A stretch of 64,000 nt of DNA, from positions 1 through 64,000 of the forward strand of contig JADGRA010000068.1 of NCBI GenBank assembly GCA_017881265.1, written 5' to 3'. The position numbers and the translations under genes were made by a program. Positions within the stretch are counted from its first letter, which is position 1. The number at the start of each line of letters is the position of its first letter. Below, piece by piece: positions 1 through 8,690 of the stretch. The notes under the pieces were generated by a model. It saw only the letters and a program-made list of their open reading frames with translations, was not told the DNA's origin and ran no database searches. The stretch comes from Myxococcaceae bacterium (GTDB taxonomy: Bacteria; Myxococcota; Myxococcia; Myxococcales; Myxococcaceae).

Positions 1-271
1 CCAGCCCCTCGAGGGCGGAGAGTTCCGAGGCGAGTTGGCCCGCCGGCGCGGTGCCAGAGTCCACCGCGTCGAAGAGGAGCAGCACGCGCTCCACCTGGAA
101 GTGGATGCTGCGTGCCCGCGCCGGGGCAATGCGGCGCAGCAGCAAGTCCGCCGTGGCCCCCACCAGCACCCGCGCCACCGCGTCGCGCGAGACGAGGCGC
201 TCCGGCGGGCGGCCCTCCCCTCCCCCGGCCAGCACCCGCAGCTGCGTGCGCCCCTCGTCCTCGTCACCCAT
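1..271 (-). CDS. Hypothetical protein, 3' end cut by window edge
   Basis: A minus-strand reading frame opens with ATG at 271-269 and stays open for 90 codons to the window edge, so the C-terminus is missing. GGGAGCGGGA directly upstream of the ATG is a good ribosome-binding site. The visible part starts MGDEDEGRTQLRVLAG and is rich in Arg, Leu and Val with no signal peptide or membrane segment. It resembles the start of a cytoplasmic regulatory or tetratricopeptide-like protein, but no family is recognised and no function is assigned. Confidence 0.6.
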   Translation of the reverse strand, partial: MGDEDEGRTQLRVLAGGGEGRPPERLVSRDAVARVLVGATADLLLRRIAPARARSIHFQVERVLLLFDAVDSGTAPAGQLASELSALEGL

Positions 272-474
272 TCCCGCTCCCTTGTGTGGACGATGTAGGC
301 CCAAATCCTACCTGCACCCAGGGACCCCGCAACAAAGCGCCCGTCACCAGCAGTTGCGGGCGTGTGCGGCCCAAGGCGCCAGGTATGCTGGCTTCGGCCG
401 GGGTGCCCGGGGGGCGGCTGCTGCCTCCCTGGGGGCGCCCGGCAGCTTCTGGGGAGGACTGCTTGCACACACGG

Positions 475-981
475 GTGGGCGGTTCACGCCAGGCAGCGGT
501 GGCCGTTTGGGCATGCTTGGCGCTGCTGGCAGCCAGCCTGGGTTGCGCCGGCGGCGGGGGGCGGGGCCCCGTGCGGCCCACCTCGGCACCGGACTTCGTC
601 AAGACGACGGGGCCGTGCTTCGTGGGCGGCCGCATCAGCCTCGACCCGACGCTGCTTCCCAAGACGGCCGATGACGAGCTGGCCGCGCTGTCCTGCGAGA
701 ACCTGGTGGTGGTGCAGAAGAGCGAGGATGGCAGCACCCTGTCCGTCCACGCCGACGGCTTCTTCGCAAAGGGCTACGGCGAGTGCCACTACCAGTTCAC
801 CGACGTGCCCGTCGGGACGTCCAGCTACTCGGGCCGGGTGGTGTCGCTCAGCGTCCCCGAGTCGCGCTACGCCCTCACCTCCGCCGTGGAATTCAATACC
901 GTGCGCTGTGGCGGCTCGCTCGGCTCGCTCAACCAGCAGCTGGACTTCCTCCTCACCATTCCGGACGTCCGCGGGCGCTGA
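475..981 (+). CDS. Small putative lipoprotein
   Basis: About 168 residues from a GTG at 475. This start places a short basic N-terminus before a hydrophobic segment (AVAVWACLALLAASLGC) that ends in a Cys, as in a lipoprotein signal. An in-frame ATG at 385 is the alternative but would put about 54 residues before the Cys. GGGGAGG lies about 17 bases upstream of the GTG, so the start is not certain. The mature part has several Cys residues (GPCF, LSCENL, GECHY, VRCGG) and alternating beta-like segments, suggesting a small disulphide-bonded surface domain. Function unknown. Confidence 0.6.
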   Translation: MGGSRQAAVAVWACLALLAASLGCAGGGGRGPVRPTSAPDFVKTTGPCFVGGRISLDPTLLPKTADDELAALSCENLVVVQKSEDGSTLSVHADGFFAKGYGECHYQFTDVPVGTSSYSGRVVSLSVPESRYALTSAVEFNTVRCGGSLGSLNQQLDFLLTIPDVRGR

Positions 982-1012
982 GGCCCGGCGGCCCCGGTGC
1001 GGGGCCACCCCT

Positions 1013-4000
1013 TTACCGACCGGACCGCCAGGCGGCCGGAATCAGCCAGTACAGCGCCCCGTTCAGGTCGGCGATGTTGAGCGCGACGAAGGGCGACTGC
1101 CAACCCGCCGGACTGATGCTACGGAAACCGACGGCGAGCCCAAAGCGGTCCTGGAGGAAGGACAGGTCGAACTCCAGGCCGAAATTGTTGGCGTTGGACC
1201 CCGTCCAGTACAGCGACCAGCGCGGCCCGGCGCCGAAACTGAAGCTGCCGACGTGGGCCAGGGCGCGGACGCCGAGCGTGGTGGCGGTGCGGCTCGGGCT
1301 GAATTGAATGTCCACCAGCTGCAGTGTCGAGTCGAACGAGAACCAGCGGGCGAGCCATAGCTCAGGCTCAATCCAGCTGAGCGCGAGCCCCCCGCCGACG
1401 ATGTCCAGGGCCACCCGGTACGGGACAAGGTGGGCGAGGACGATGGGCAGGTAGGAGCCGTCCGCCAGCGGCTCAGTGGGAATGGTGGAAGGGTCGACCA
1501 CGAAGCGCACCCCCGTCTCGTAACTCTGCGAGCGGGTGAGCAGCTCGGTCGCGCCGATGCCCAGGTTCACCATCCCCTCGGTTCCGGTCGAATCCCCGCT
1601 CGGCCGCTTGATTTCGATGGTGGCCGCGCGGTCCACCGCGCGCTTCAGCGTCCCGGTGAACCAGCGGCGCCGGCTCTCCAGCGCCGTCCGCATGCTGTCC
1701 GAGTCGGCCACGTAGCCCGCGGCCACCAGCCCATCCATGAAGGCGTCGAAGCTGAGCTCATCGAAGCACAGCTTCTCCTGCGCCCCCTGCTCGCAAGGCA
1801 TGGGCTTGCTGAGCAGTACCTGCACCACCTTGCCCACCGAGCCCACCGACTTGAGGACCGGCGGCTCGGCGCCCAGCCACTGCCACTGGGGCAGCCGGGC
1901 CACCCGCTCCCCGTCGGCCGCGCTGCCGAGCCAGGCAATCAGCTCACGGCGCGCCAGCGTCTTCACCACCACGGCCGCCTTGGAGGAGTCGAAGAGACGC
2001 AGCCACCGCGCGGCGACCTCCATCGCGGCACCGAGACACACCTGGGTGGCTTCCTGGGTGAAGTCCAGCTCCCCGGTGCCGTCCAGCTTGCGCACCGGCG
2101 CCGCGCGCGTCGTCTCGTACGGGTCCTGCAGGTCACACCAGCTCGCCGCCGCCTGGTGCAGGCCGTCGTAGACACCGATGTAGTAGTCCGCCTCGCGCAA
2201 CGGGCGGTCGAGGAAGCCTCCGAAGGCGTCCAGCTGGCTGCCCGCGAGCGGGCTGAACCGCGTGGTGAGCACCAGCTTGCGCTCGCCGCTGCTGTCGTGT
2301 TCGAGCTCAGCAGCGTCCTGCGCCACCTGAAAACTCTCCGCGGTGAGCGTCCCGAGCCGCGCCCGCAGCTGCAGCAGCCGCTCCAGGCCCGCCCAGGCCA
2401 GCCGCACGGTCTCGTTCAGCTCCCCCGGCGGCGCCGCGCGGAGTGCCTCGATGACGGACTGCAGGGGCTGCACGGCAAAGGGCAGCGTCTCCGGGACGCT
2501 GGCCACGGCCGCCAGTGCCCTACTGGCTGCCACGCCCGGGGGCAGGGGGGCGTTCCGGCCGGCCACCGCCCGCAGCTGCTCCACCACCAGCGCGTTGGTC
2601 AGCCGGTTCGTCCTCTCGGCGCGGTAGCGCGCCTGCTCCACGTACTGCAGCAGCGTCGTCCGCAGCCTTCGCAGCGCGTCCTCGCTCAGCGAGCCGTGCG
2701 TCATCCGAGGAAGTTCATCGGTGAGGAGGATGACGGTGGCGGACGAGACCTGCGCTCGCGCCGTGCTGAAGCGCGCCACCTGCAGGCGTTGGGCAGCCGT
2801 CGCACCATGACTGCCCAGCGCCGCGTCCTCCAACCGGCGGCGCGGGTTGCTCTCCCCGGAGAGGGCCGTCAGTGCCTCCGCCATCCGCACCAGTTCCTCC
2901 TCCGAGAGCGGCACGGCCTCCCGGGCCAGCTGCGCCGGGTCGCCCCGGAGAGGGTCCGCGCCGGGGACCTCCCGCGCGGCCGAGGCACAGACGTCCTCGA
3001 GGGCTGACGCCGCCGGCTCGGCGTCGGTGACGGCCATGCGCCGCACGCAGCTGTACAGCATCCGGCTGAAGCGGATGCGCTCGGGCAAGGTGCCGTGAAA
3101 CACCGGCGGGGGCGGGACCTCGGTCGGCTCGCCCGTCACGTCCATCAGGTGCAGCTGCACCGAGGCCGACTCGGTGAGAAGCAGCGCCACGCGAAACAGC
3201 AGGCTGCGAGTGGTGAGGTTCCATTGCCGGGACCCGACCGACTCGGCCAGCTGCCGCTGCCGGGCCGTGCCCACCAGGGTGAAGGCGAGGTCCAGCGCGC
3301 CGCTGATGCCCTGCCCGGTGTGATCGGCGACGTCCTTGGCCGGGGGCTGAAGCCGGCGCGTGTCCGGGTCCAGGAAGAGCGCCGTCAGCGGACGCAGCAG
3401 CCGCCAGCGTGCGAAGGCCGCGGCCTGGTCGATGGCCAGCCCCACCGGCGCGTTGTCGAAGACGCCGCCGTCCACGAAGTAGCTCTTGCACAGAGACATC
3501 TCGCGGCCGCCGGCGGCGTTCGCGTAGGCCGAGCAGGTGAGGTTGTTGAGCGGGTGCTTGGCGTCCGGACCCGGGCAGCTGGTCCCGGTGACTTCGGTCC
3601 CTTCCGCACAGCGCACCGCGCACTCGCACAGCGGACGGGGCCCGAAGGCGAGGGGGAAGGCCGCCGAGGCGAGCAGGGCCTGGATGAGGGAGTCCGGCGA
3701 GGTGAAGGTCTGCGCGCTCTCGCCCGAGTCGGCGAGCCGCAGCAGGCTGTCCGTGGACGAGAGTCCGCTCAGCCCTTGGCGGTGCAGGTGAACCTTCCCG
3801 CCCTCATCCACCTCGAAGAGCAGCGGGAACACTGCGCGCTGCACCGGGACGGAGAGGCGGGAGACGTCCAGCTTCTCTGGCGTCACCCGCGTCACGGTGA
3901 AGCCCACTGGTAAACGGCACCCCGGTTCGAAGCGCATGCCGTCCGGGGAGAAAATCCGCTCGCGGATGCGGTTCACCACCGGCATCAGCGCCGCCGACGC

Positions 4001-4396
4001 GAGCAGCCCGTCGTCCGGCACGTACAGGTGTGTGTCCTGGGGCAGGAGCGCGTCCAGCCCGACACTCACCCAGGCCTCGCGCAGCAGGTTCTGGTCGACC
4101 GACAGGTTCACCTTATCGTCCGCGGCGCCGCACCACAGGGCGCTCGACAGCAGGCTGTTCACACTGCCGGCCGAGGCGCCGGTCACGGCAAGCAAGGTGG
4201 GCACGCGCTGGTGCCCGAGCTCCTCCGTGGAGAGGTTCGCCTTGCTCAGGCGGACCAGCGTCCACGTCAAGCCGGACTCGTACGTCCCGAGACTCACCCC
4301 GCCGCTCACCGTCAGCGTGAAGGGGTCGTCGTACTGGCCGAGCTCGGTCACCGGTGAAGCGGCGAGCAGAAGCAGGGCCACGGCCGGGGACAGCAT
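1013..4396 (-). CDS. Patatin-like phospholipase with long C-terminal extension
   Basis: A predicted exported lipid acyl hydrolase of 1127 residues. The start chosen at 4396 begins MLSPAVALLLLAASPV, a signal peptide; an upstream ATG at 4498 would add an Arg-rich stretch that spoils it. Residues about 31-37 hold the Gly-rich oxyanion loop (SGGVSLG). GASAG at about 73-77 carries the nucleophile Ser, and VDGGVFDNAP near residue 308 supplies the catalytic Asp of the Ser-Asp dyad. The catalytic domain is followed by about 500 mostly helical residues and a C-terminal ~200 residues of alternating beta strands, much longer than ordinary patatins (about 300). An outer-membrane or extracellular enzyme is likely. 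Substrate unknown. Confidence 0.88.
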   Translation of the reverse strand: MLSPAVALLLLAASPVTELGQYDDPFTLTVSGGVSLGTYESGLTWTLVRLSKANLSTEELGHQRVPTLLAVTGASAGSVNSLLSSALWCGAADDKVNLSVDQNLLREAWVSVGLDALLPQDTHLYVPDDGLLASAALMPVVNRIRERIFSPDGMRFEPGCRLPVGFTVTRVTPEKLDVSRLSVPVQRAVFPLLFEVDEGGKVHLHRQGLSGLSSTDSLLRLADSGESAQTFTSPDSLIQALLASAAFPLAFGPRPLCECAVRCAEGTEVTGTSCPGPDAKHPLNNLTCSAYANAAGGREMSLCKSYFVDGGVFDNAPVGLAIDQAAAFARWRLLRPLTALFLDPDTRRLQPPAKDVADHTGQGISGALDLAFTLVGTARQRQLAESVGSRQWNLTTRSLLFRVALLLTESASVQLHLMDVTGEPTEVPPPPVFHGTLPERIRFSRMLYSCVRRMAVTDAEPAASALEDVCASAAREVPGADPLRGDPAQLAREAVPLSEEELVRMAEALTALSGESNPRRRLEDAALGSHGATAAQRLQVARFSTARAQVSSATVILLTDELPRMTHGSLSEDALRRLRTTLLQYVEQARYRAERTNRLTNALVVEQLRAVAGRNAPLPPGVAASRALAAVASVPETLPFAVQPLQSVIEALRAAPPGELNETVRLAWAGLERLLQLRARLGTLTAESFQVAQDAAELEHDSSGERKLVLTTRFSPLAGSQLDAFGGFLDRPLREADYYIGVYDGLHQAAASWCDLQDPYETTRAAPVRKLDGTGELDFTQEATQVCLGAAMEVAARWLRLFDSSKAAVVVKTLARRELIAWLGSAADGERVARLPQWQWLGAEPPVLKSVGSVGKVVQVLLSKPMPCEQGAQEKLCFDELSFDAFMDGLVAAGYVADSDSMRTALESRRRWFTGTLKRAVDRAATIEIKRPSGDSTGTEGMVNLGIGATELLTRSQSYETGVRFVVDPSTIPTEPLADGSYLPIVLAHLVPYRVALDIVGGGLALSWIEPELWLARWFSFDSTLQLVDIQFSPSRTATTLGVRALAHVGSFSFGAGPRWSLYWTGSNANNFGLEFDLSFLQDRFGLAVGFRSISPAGWQSPFVALNIADLNGALYWLIPAAWRSGR

Positions 4397-4581
4397 CCTA
4401 GGTTCACCCTTTACGCCAAGCAGGTTGGGGAGTCGGCGCCTTCTACCCCATCGGCCCCGCCCACTGGGCCGGCGACGCGGGGTGTCACGCGGACGCAACC
4501 GCTGTTCCCCAAAGCGTCACCGCAGCCGAGCGCTGCAGTCACGTCCGGGCCTCACCATCCGTTCAGGTTCCCAAGGACGAC

Positions 4582-5787
4582 ATGACGAAGGGTCGCATCC
4601 TCTACCTCGCCTTGGCAGATGCCCGCGGTCACTTGATGCGGGCCCACCTCCTGTCCCGCACGCTGGCGGACGACTTCGACGTGCAGGTGGTGACGACGTC
4701 GAACGAGGGGGTTTGCTTCCTGTCCCACCTCGGGACGCCCGCCACGGTGCTGTCGGAGCACTTCCGGGTGGAATTCAACGCGAAGCACGACATGGCCCGC
4801 GCGTGCACCGACCGCCGCGTCCTCAACTACCTCGTGCTTCCCTGGCAGGGGCTGGCCGACCTCGGCCGGCTCACCCGGCTGGCGCGCGGGGCGGACCTCG
4901 TCGTCAACGACTGCCTGCACCCTGCGCTTCTCACCGCGCCGGCGCTCGGTTTTCCATTCCCGGTGGTGCAGGTCTACGGGGAGAACCTGTGGCACGCGAT
5001 GGCGTCCAACCTGGACTGCCGGGCCGCCCCGTGGGTGGTGCGCACCTACCGGCAGGCCCTGGCCGCGGTGCGCGACCGCGCCTTCGGGCGCATCATCCAC
5101 ACCCTGGGCTCGCCCCGCATGGCCCGACCGCACTTGCCCCGCACCTACGTCATGCCCCCCATCGTCGCCCGTCCGGCCCGCACCCGGGCCCAGGTGCGCC
5201 GCGACTTGGGCGTGCCGGGCGGCGCCCCCCTGGCGGCCGTGTACCTCAACCCCCACTTCCGGGAGCCCTCCATCGCCGCCACCCTCGAACGGGCCCTCCG
5301 TCAGGGGGGCTTTCACCTGCATGCCGTCGGCGAGGGCTACGCCAGCCGGCCCGGCTGGTGTGCCACCGACGCCGCCTTCGGCGACGTCGTCCACGCGGCG
5401 GACCTCTTCGGCTCCGGCGCCGGCATGGGGGCGCTCGAGCTGGCCCGCACCTGCGGCACGCCCCTGCTCGTCCTTTTGGGCGACCAGCCCGAGCAGGAGC
5501 GCAACGTCGCCGATGCCAGCGACCGCTGTCCGTCGCTGCGGCTTCGGGCCGTCCCGCTGGGGGGAGACCTGCCCGCCGCTGTCACCGAGGCAGCCCGCAT
5601 CCTCGCCCCGGGCGGCGTTGCCGCTTCCGAGCAGGCCCTGGCCGCGACAGGCGCGCGCGCCACCGAGGCCGGATGGCGCCAGGCCTTTGTGGAGTTGCTG
5701 GAGGCTGCGCGCGCACAGGCCCGGGCGCGCCTCGGCAGCCGCGTGCTGGCCCGCGTCCGCCCCCTGTTGGGCCCGGGCACGTCCTGA
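4582..5787 (+). CDS. GT-B fold glycosyltransferase-like protein
   Basis: 401 residues. The N-terminus (RILYLALADARGHLMRAHLL) matches the first Rossmann half of GT1/GT28 enzymes. The C-terminal half contains GSGAGMGALELARTCGTP followed by LLGDQPEQERN, the typical nucleotide-sugar-binding end of UDP-glycosyltransferases and MurG-like enzymes, where the transferase checks for a rival-free acceptor site and a returned nucleotide. No signal peptide, so it is probably cytoplasmic. It stands alone on the plus strand, divergent from the patatin gene and convergent with the gene at 5855. Acceptor and donor cannot be told from the sequence. Confidence 0.7.
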   Translation: MTKGRILYLALADARGHLMRAHLLSRTLADDFDVQVVTTSNEGVCFLSHLGTPATVLSEHFRVEFNAKHDMARACTDRRVLNYLVLPWQGLADLGRLTRLARGADLVVNDCLHPALLTAPALGFPFPVVQVYGENLWHAMASNLDCRAAPWVVRTYRQALAAVRDRAFGRIIHTLGSPRMARPHLPRTYVMPPIVARPARTRAQVRRDLGVPGGAPLAAVYLNPHFREPSIAATLERALRQGGFHLHAVGEGYASRPGWCATDAAFGDVVHAADLFGSGAGMGALELARTCGTPLLVLLGDQPEQERNVADASDRCPSLRLRAVPLGGDLPAAVTEAARILAPGGVAASEQALAATGARATEAGWRQAFVELLEAARAQARARLGSRVLARVRPLLGPGTS

Positions 5788-5854
5788 CGTTTGCGCCGCC
5801 CGGCCGCTCCGCGCGCTTGTTCACGCGCCTCGACGCCGCCCGGTGGCCCGGCCG

Positions 5855-6319
5855 TCAGGACGGCCAGATGGCCACCAGCTGGCGCAGGTGCCCTTCCAGC
5901 TCGCGGTCCGGCGTCTTCGTGTAGTCCTTGTGCTCGCTGGCGCGAAGGCGCGCGGCCAGCCCCCGGCCGAGGTTCTCCCGAAGAATGCCCAGCATCTTCG
6001 GTGGGGCGATGAGGACCAGGTGGTGGAAGGCGTTGCTGGCGAGGCCGCGCTCGAGCATCCGGACGAGTTCCTTGGCGAAGCGGTGCTCGGCCTCGTCGGA
6101 CGGCGCCGTACTCTGCTGCAGTGCCCCGCGGTGCATGGAGGCGTGCTTCTGGTGGTCCGCCACCTCCGGCAAATCGCCGCTCTCGTCGTGCGCCGAGCCG
6201 TCGGGGCGGCTGCGGATGGTGTGGCGCAGCTTCCCCGGAAGGCCCGCGTCCTCGACGTCAAAAATGCGGCCCTGGTGAGCGTCCGCCACCAGCACCCAGG
6301 TGTTGCCTTGTCCTGTCAT
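5855..6319 (-). CDS. Host attachment family protein
   Basis: 154 residues matching the bacterial family annotated as protein required for attachment to host cells. It starts NTWVLVADAHQGRIFDVED, has the conserved middle with HRFAKELVRMLERGL and the LVLIAPPKMLGILRENL block, and ends HKDYTK plus a short tail. Length is typical. No signal peptide is present, so despite the family name it is probably cytoplasmic. In plant-associated bacteria the family is linked to attachment; in soil myxobacteria the role is unknown. A single-gene unit between the glycosyltransferase and a tiny lipoprotein. Confidence 0.85.
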   Translation of the reverse strand: MTGQGNTWVLVADAHQGRIFDVEDAGLPGKLRHTIRSRPDGSAHDESGDLPEVADHQKHASMHRGALQQSTAPSDEAEHRFAKELVRMLERGLASNAFHHLVLIAPPKMLGILRENLGRGLAARLRASEHKDYTKTPDRELEGHLRQLVAIWPS

Positions 6320-6427
6320 GGGGTGAAAAGCCTACCGCCTCTTACCCGGGTTTCGGGGCCCAAAGCGTGCACCGGGACGGGGCCCGCCCCCGGGCCTGGG
6401 GAGGCTGGAACACCGCCGCCCCGTCCG

Positions 6428-6589
6428 TCACCAGCCCCCGACGCCGCCACCCGACCCCGTCTGGGGCGGGGGGTTCGGCGTCGAGGCGGGAGACTGCGCC
6501 GAGGAGGCACTGGTGGTGGCGCAGCCCGACAGCGCGCCAATGACGGCGCCTCCCACCACCAGCAGGTTAAATAGCTTCTTGAAGAGCAT
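6428..6589 (-). CDS. Tiny lipoprotein
   Basis: 53 residues: MLFKKLFNLLVVGGAVIGAL, then a lipobox-like LSGC, then a Ser/Pro/Thr-rich and Gly-rich tail with no folded domain. GGAGGAAG a few bases before the ATG at 6589 is a near-perfect ribosome-binding site and decides this start over the longer overlapping frame. Such small lipidated peptides with low-complexity tails are common in Myxococcota; function unknown. Confidence 0.65.
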   Translation of the reverse strand: MLFKKLFNLLVVGGAVIGALSGCATTSASSAQSPASTPNPPPQTGSGGGVGGW

Positions 6590-6832
6590 GGTCTTCCTCC
6601 CCACAAGGGACTTGCCCGGCAAATCGCACCACCTTGCCGGACCACCGTCCACCCCCAACAAGACACCGCGCAGCGCCCCGCGTTGCGCGGCTGACAGTGC
6701 CCGCCCCGTCTTTCCCCGGGGGGCACAGCCTTTCCCCCTTTGGGTCGTGGCACGCTCTTGAACGAATTTGACGCTCCCCGGCGGCAGGCGGCCATCCACC
6801 TCCGCCCAGGAGAAAACGGGAGGAGGCACACC

Positions 6833-7186
6833 ATGGGAGACTTGCTGGCGGGCGCCCACGTCGTCCTCTACAGCCGGGACGCCGAGCGAGACCGGGACTT
6901 CCTTCGAGAGGTGCTGGCGCTGCCCCACGTCGACGCTGGCCACGGCTGGTTGGTATTCGCACTGCCTCCCTCCGAGGTGGCCGTTCACCCGTCCGCCGAC
7001 AGCGTCGCGCACGCGCTTTACCTGCTCTGCGACGACGTGCAGGCCTTCGTCACCCGCGTGCGGCAGAAGGACGTGGTGTGCAGCGCCGTGGAGACGCAAG
7101 CCTGGGGTCTCCTCACCCACCTCACCCTGCCGGGCGGCGGCAGCCTCGGCGTCTACCAGCCGAGGCACCCGCGCCCGGGCCACTGA
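6833..7186 (+). CDS. VOC / glyoxalase-like superfamily protein
   Basis: 117 residues with one vicinal-oxygen-chelate beta-alpha-beta-beta-beta module pair: VVLYSRDAERDRDFLREVL at the start, WLVFALPPSEVAVHP in the middle, and HLTLPGGGSLGVYQP at the end. The ATG at 6833 is preceded by GGGAGGAGG. Members include glyoxalase I, bleomycin-resistance proteins and dioxygenases. The metal-ligand pattern (H/E) is only partly kept, so it may be a binding rather than catalytic member. Cytoplasmic, single gene. Confidence 0.8.
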   Translation: MGDLLAGAHVVLYSRDAERDRDFLREVLALPHVDAGHGWLVFALPPSEVAVHPSADSVAHALYLLCDDVQAFVTRVRQKDVVCSAVETQAWGLLTHLTLPGGGSLGVYQPRHPRPGH

Positions 7187-7208
7187 GGCGCACCCCCCCT
7201 GGGCCTCA

Positions 7209-8399
7209 TCAAAACCGCGCGCGAACGCCGGCCGCGAAGGCACCGGAGAGCGTGGTCTGCGTGCCGCTGCCAGTTGACGCGCCGGTGGCATCCGGGGGTT
7301 GAAGGTCCACCTGGAAACTGCCCGTCAGCCACACCTTCCACTGCGCGGTGACGGTGTACTCCACGCGCCCGCCCACCACCTGACTCGTCCCGAGGTCCGA
7401 CGTGTACACGCCAAACTGGTACCACAGCCCCAGCGTGACCGGTCCCAAGCGCTGGTGTCCGTCTGCGCGGAGGGTGAAGAGGTACGGGGCGAGCGGGACG
7501 CTGCTGCCCAGGGAGAAGTTGTGCAGTGCCGTCCGTCCCGAGGTGAGCGCGCTGTAGTAGCCAAACTCGGTGGGGTCCTTGCTGTACAGGTAATAGGCGG
7601 TCTGGAGCCCGACGTCCGTGTCGGCGTGAAAGAAGACGGAGCCTCCGGCGGCGAGGCGAAACACGTCCAGCGTGTCCGTGCCGTTGGTGAGGAGCGGCTT
7701 GAGTGCCCGGCACCGCCGCACCTGCGCGGGCACCTTGGTGGTCTCGCACACCTGCTGGATGCGGGCGATGTCTTCCCCAGCTGTCCCCGTCGTGTTTTCC
7801 AGCCGCTCGAGCGTCTGGTCCACGGTGAGGGCGAGCCAGCCGAGGTCGGCATTCACCACGGCGGCCACCGGGTCGGTGAAGGGGTCGCCGATGGCGTAGT
7901 CGCCCCAGACGTCGATGCCATAGCTCGACGCCACCGTCTTGAGCAGGCCATTGCGGTCCACCGTGCCACCATCCGGCGCGGCCAGTGTGATGTCGGTGTT
8001 GGCGCTCTGGGAACTGGGGGGCGAGTAGACACCGTCGACGGACAGCGTGAGCGCTTCGGTGACGTCATAGTCGAGCCCCGCCGACATGGCGAAGATGGAG
8101 GCATGCGTTCCGGCGAAGGAGCCGCCCGTCGGCACAGGCGTCGCAAATTCGTAGGTGAAGCCCAGCGCGGCACGAAGGACCAGCGCCTCCGTCAGGTCAA
8201 AGTCGGCCTTGAGAAGGTCCGCCACGTTTCCGGCGCGAGGGTTGGTGGGCGTCGTCTGCGTGACCTGGCCACCTATCTCATTGGAGACGCTGCCCGCGTC
8301 CACGGAAGGGGCGACCGAGACGACCAGCACCACCAGCAGCGGCCAGCGCCGAGCCCAAGGATGGAACGGCCCGCAAGCGCGCACTGGAGGGGTGAGCAT
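7209..8399 (-). CDS. Putative outer-membrane beta-barrel protein
   Basis: 396 residues. The start at 8399 gives a signal peptide ending near PLLVVLVVSVAPSVDA. The mature part is made almost wholly of amphipathic beta strands (ALVLRAALGFTYEF, ALTLSVDGVYSPP, FFHADTDVGLQTAYYLY) and ends with Arg-Phe (GVRARF), the terminal Phe typical of outer-membrane barrels recognised by BamA. No enzymatic motif. Probably a porin-like or structural barrel. Convergent with the VOC gene (22 bases apart). Confidence 0.65.
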   Translation of the reverse strand: MLTPPVRACGPFHPWARRWPLLVVLVVSVAPSVDAGSVSNEIGGQVTQTTPTNPRAGNVADLLKADFDLTEALVLRAALGFTYEFATPVPTGGSFAGTHASIFAMSAGLDYDVTEALTLSVDGVYSPPSSQSANTDITLAAPDGGTVDRNGLLKTVASSYGIDVWGDYAIGDPFTDPVAAVVNADLGWLALTVDQTLERLENTTGTAGEDIARIQQVCETTKVPAQVRRCRALKPLLTNGTDTLDVFRLAAGGSVFFHADTDVGLQTAYYLYSKDPTEFGYYSALTSGRTALHNFSLGSSVPLAPYLFTLRADGHQRLGPVTLGLWYQFGVYTSDLGTSQVVGGRVEYTVTAQWKVWLTGSFQVDLQPPDATGASTGSGTQTTLSGAFAAGVRARF

Positions 8400-8690
8400 T
8401 CGGGGGAGGTGCGCAGGGCGAGCCGTCACCCCTGCGGGGCAAAGTATAGGGGCCTTGTGGGCGACAGGTGCCGCCCTGGCGCCGGCCTCGGACGGCCCCG
8501 GCGGCCGTTTCATTCAAGCCCGCGCGCCGCTCCTTCCGTGTGCCGCTGCGGCGTCCTGGGTCCACCAGCCGGCGCCCGACGGCGGTCCAGCGGTTTCCCC
8601 ATACAGCACCGGAGAACTTTTCAACGCAGCGGCTGCAGGCCTCCCCTGGCGCGTCCCTTCAACCCGGATTTCCGGCTACCCTCCCCGCGC

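Noticed and set aside
1430-3007. Long plus-strand frame of 525 residues
   Set aside because: Antisense to the patatin gene; its His/Arg/Gln-rich composition is typical of a shadow frame in GC-rich DNA.
7299-8690. Upstream extension of the PQQ-lipoprotein frame
   Set aside because: Antisense to the 7209-8399 gene; the lipoprotein signal and ATG at 8691 mark the real start.
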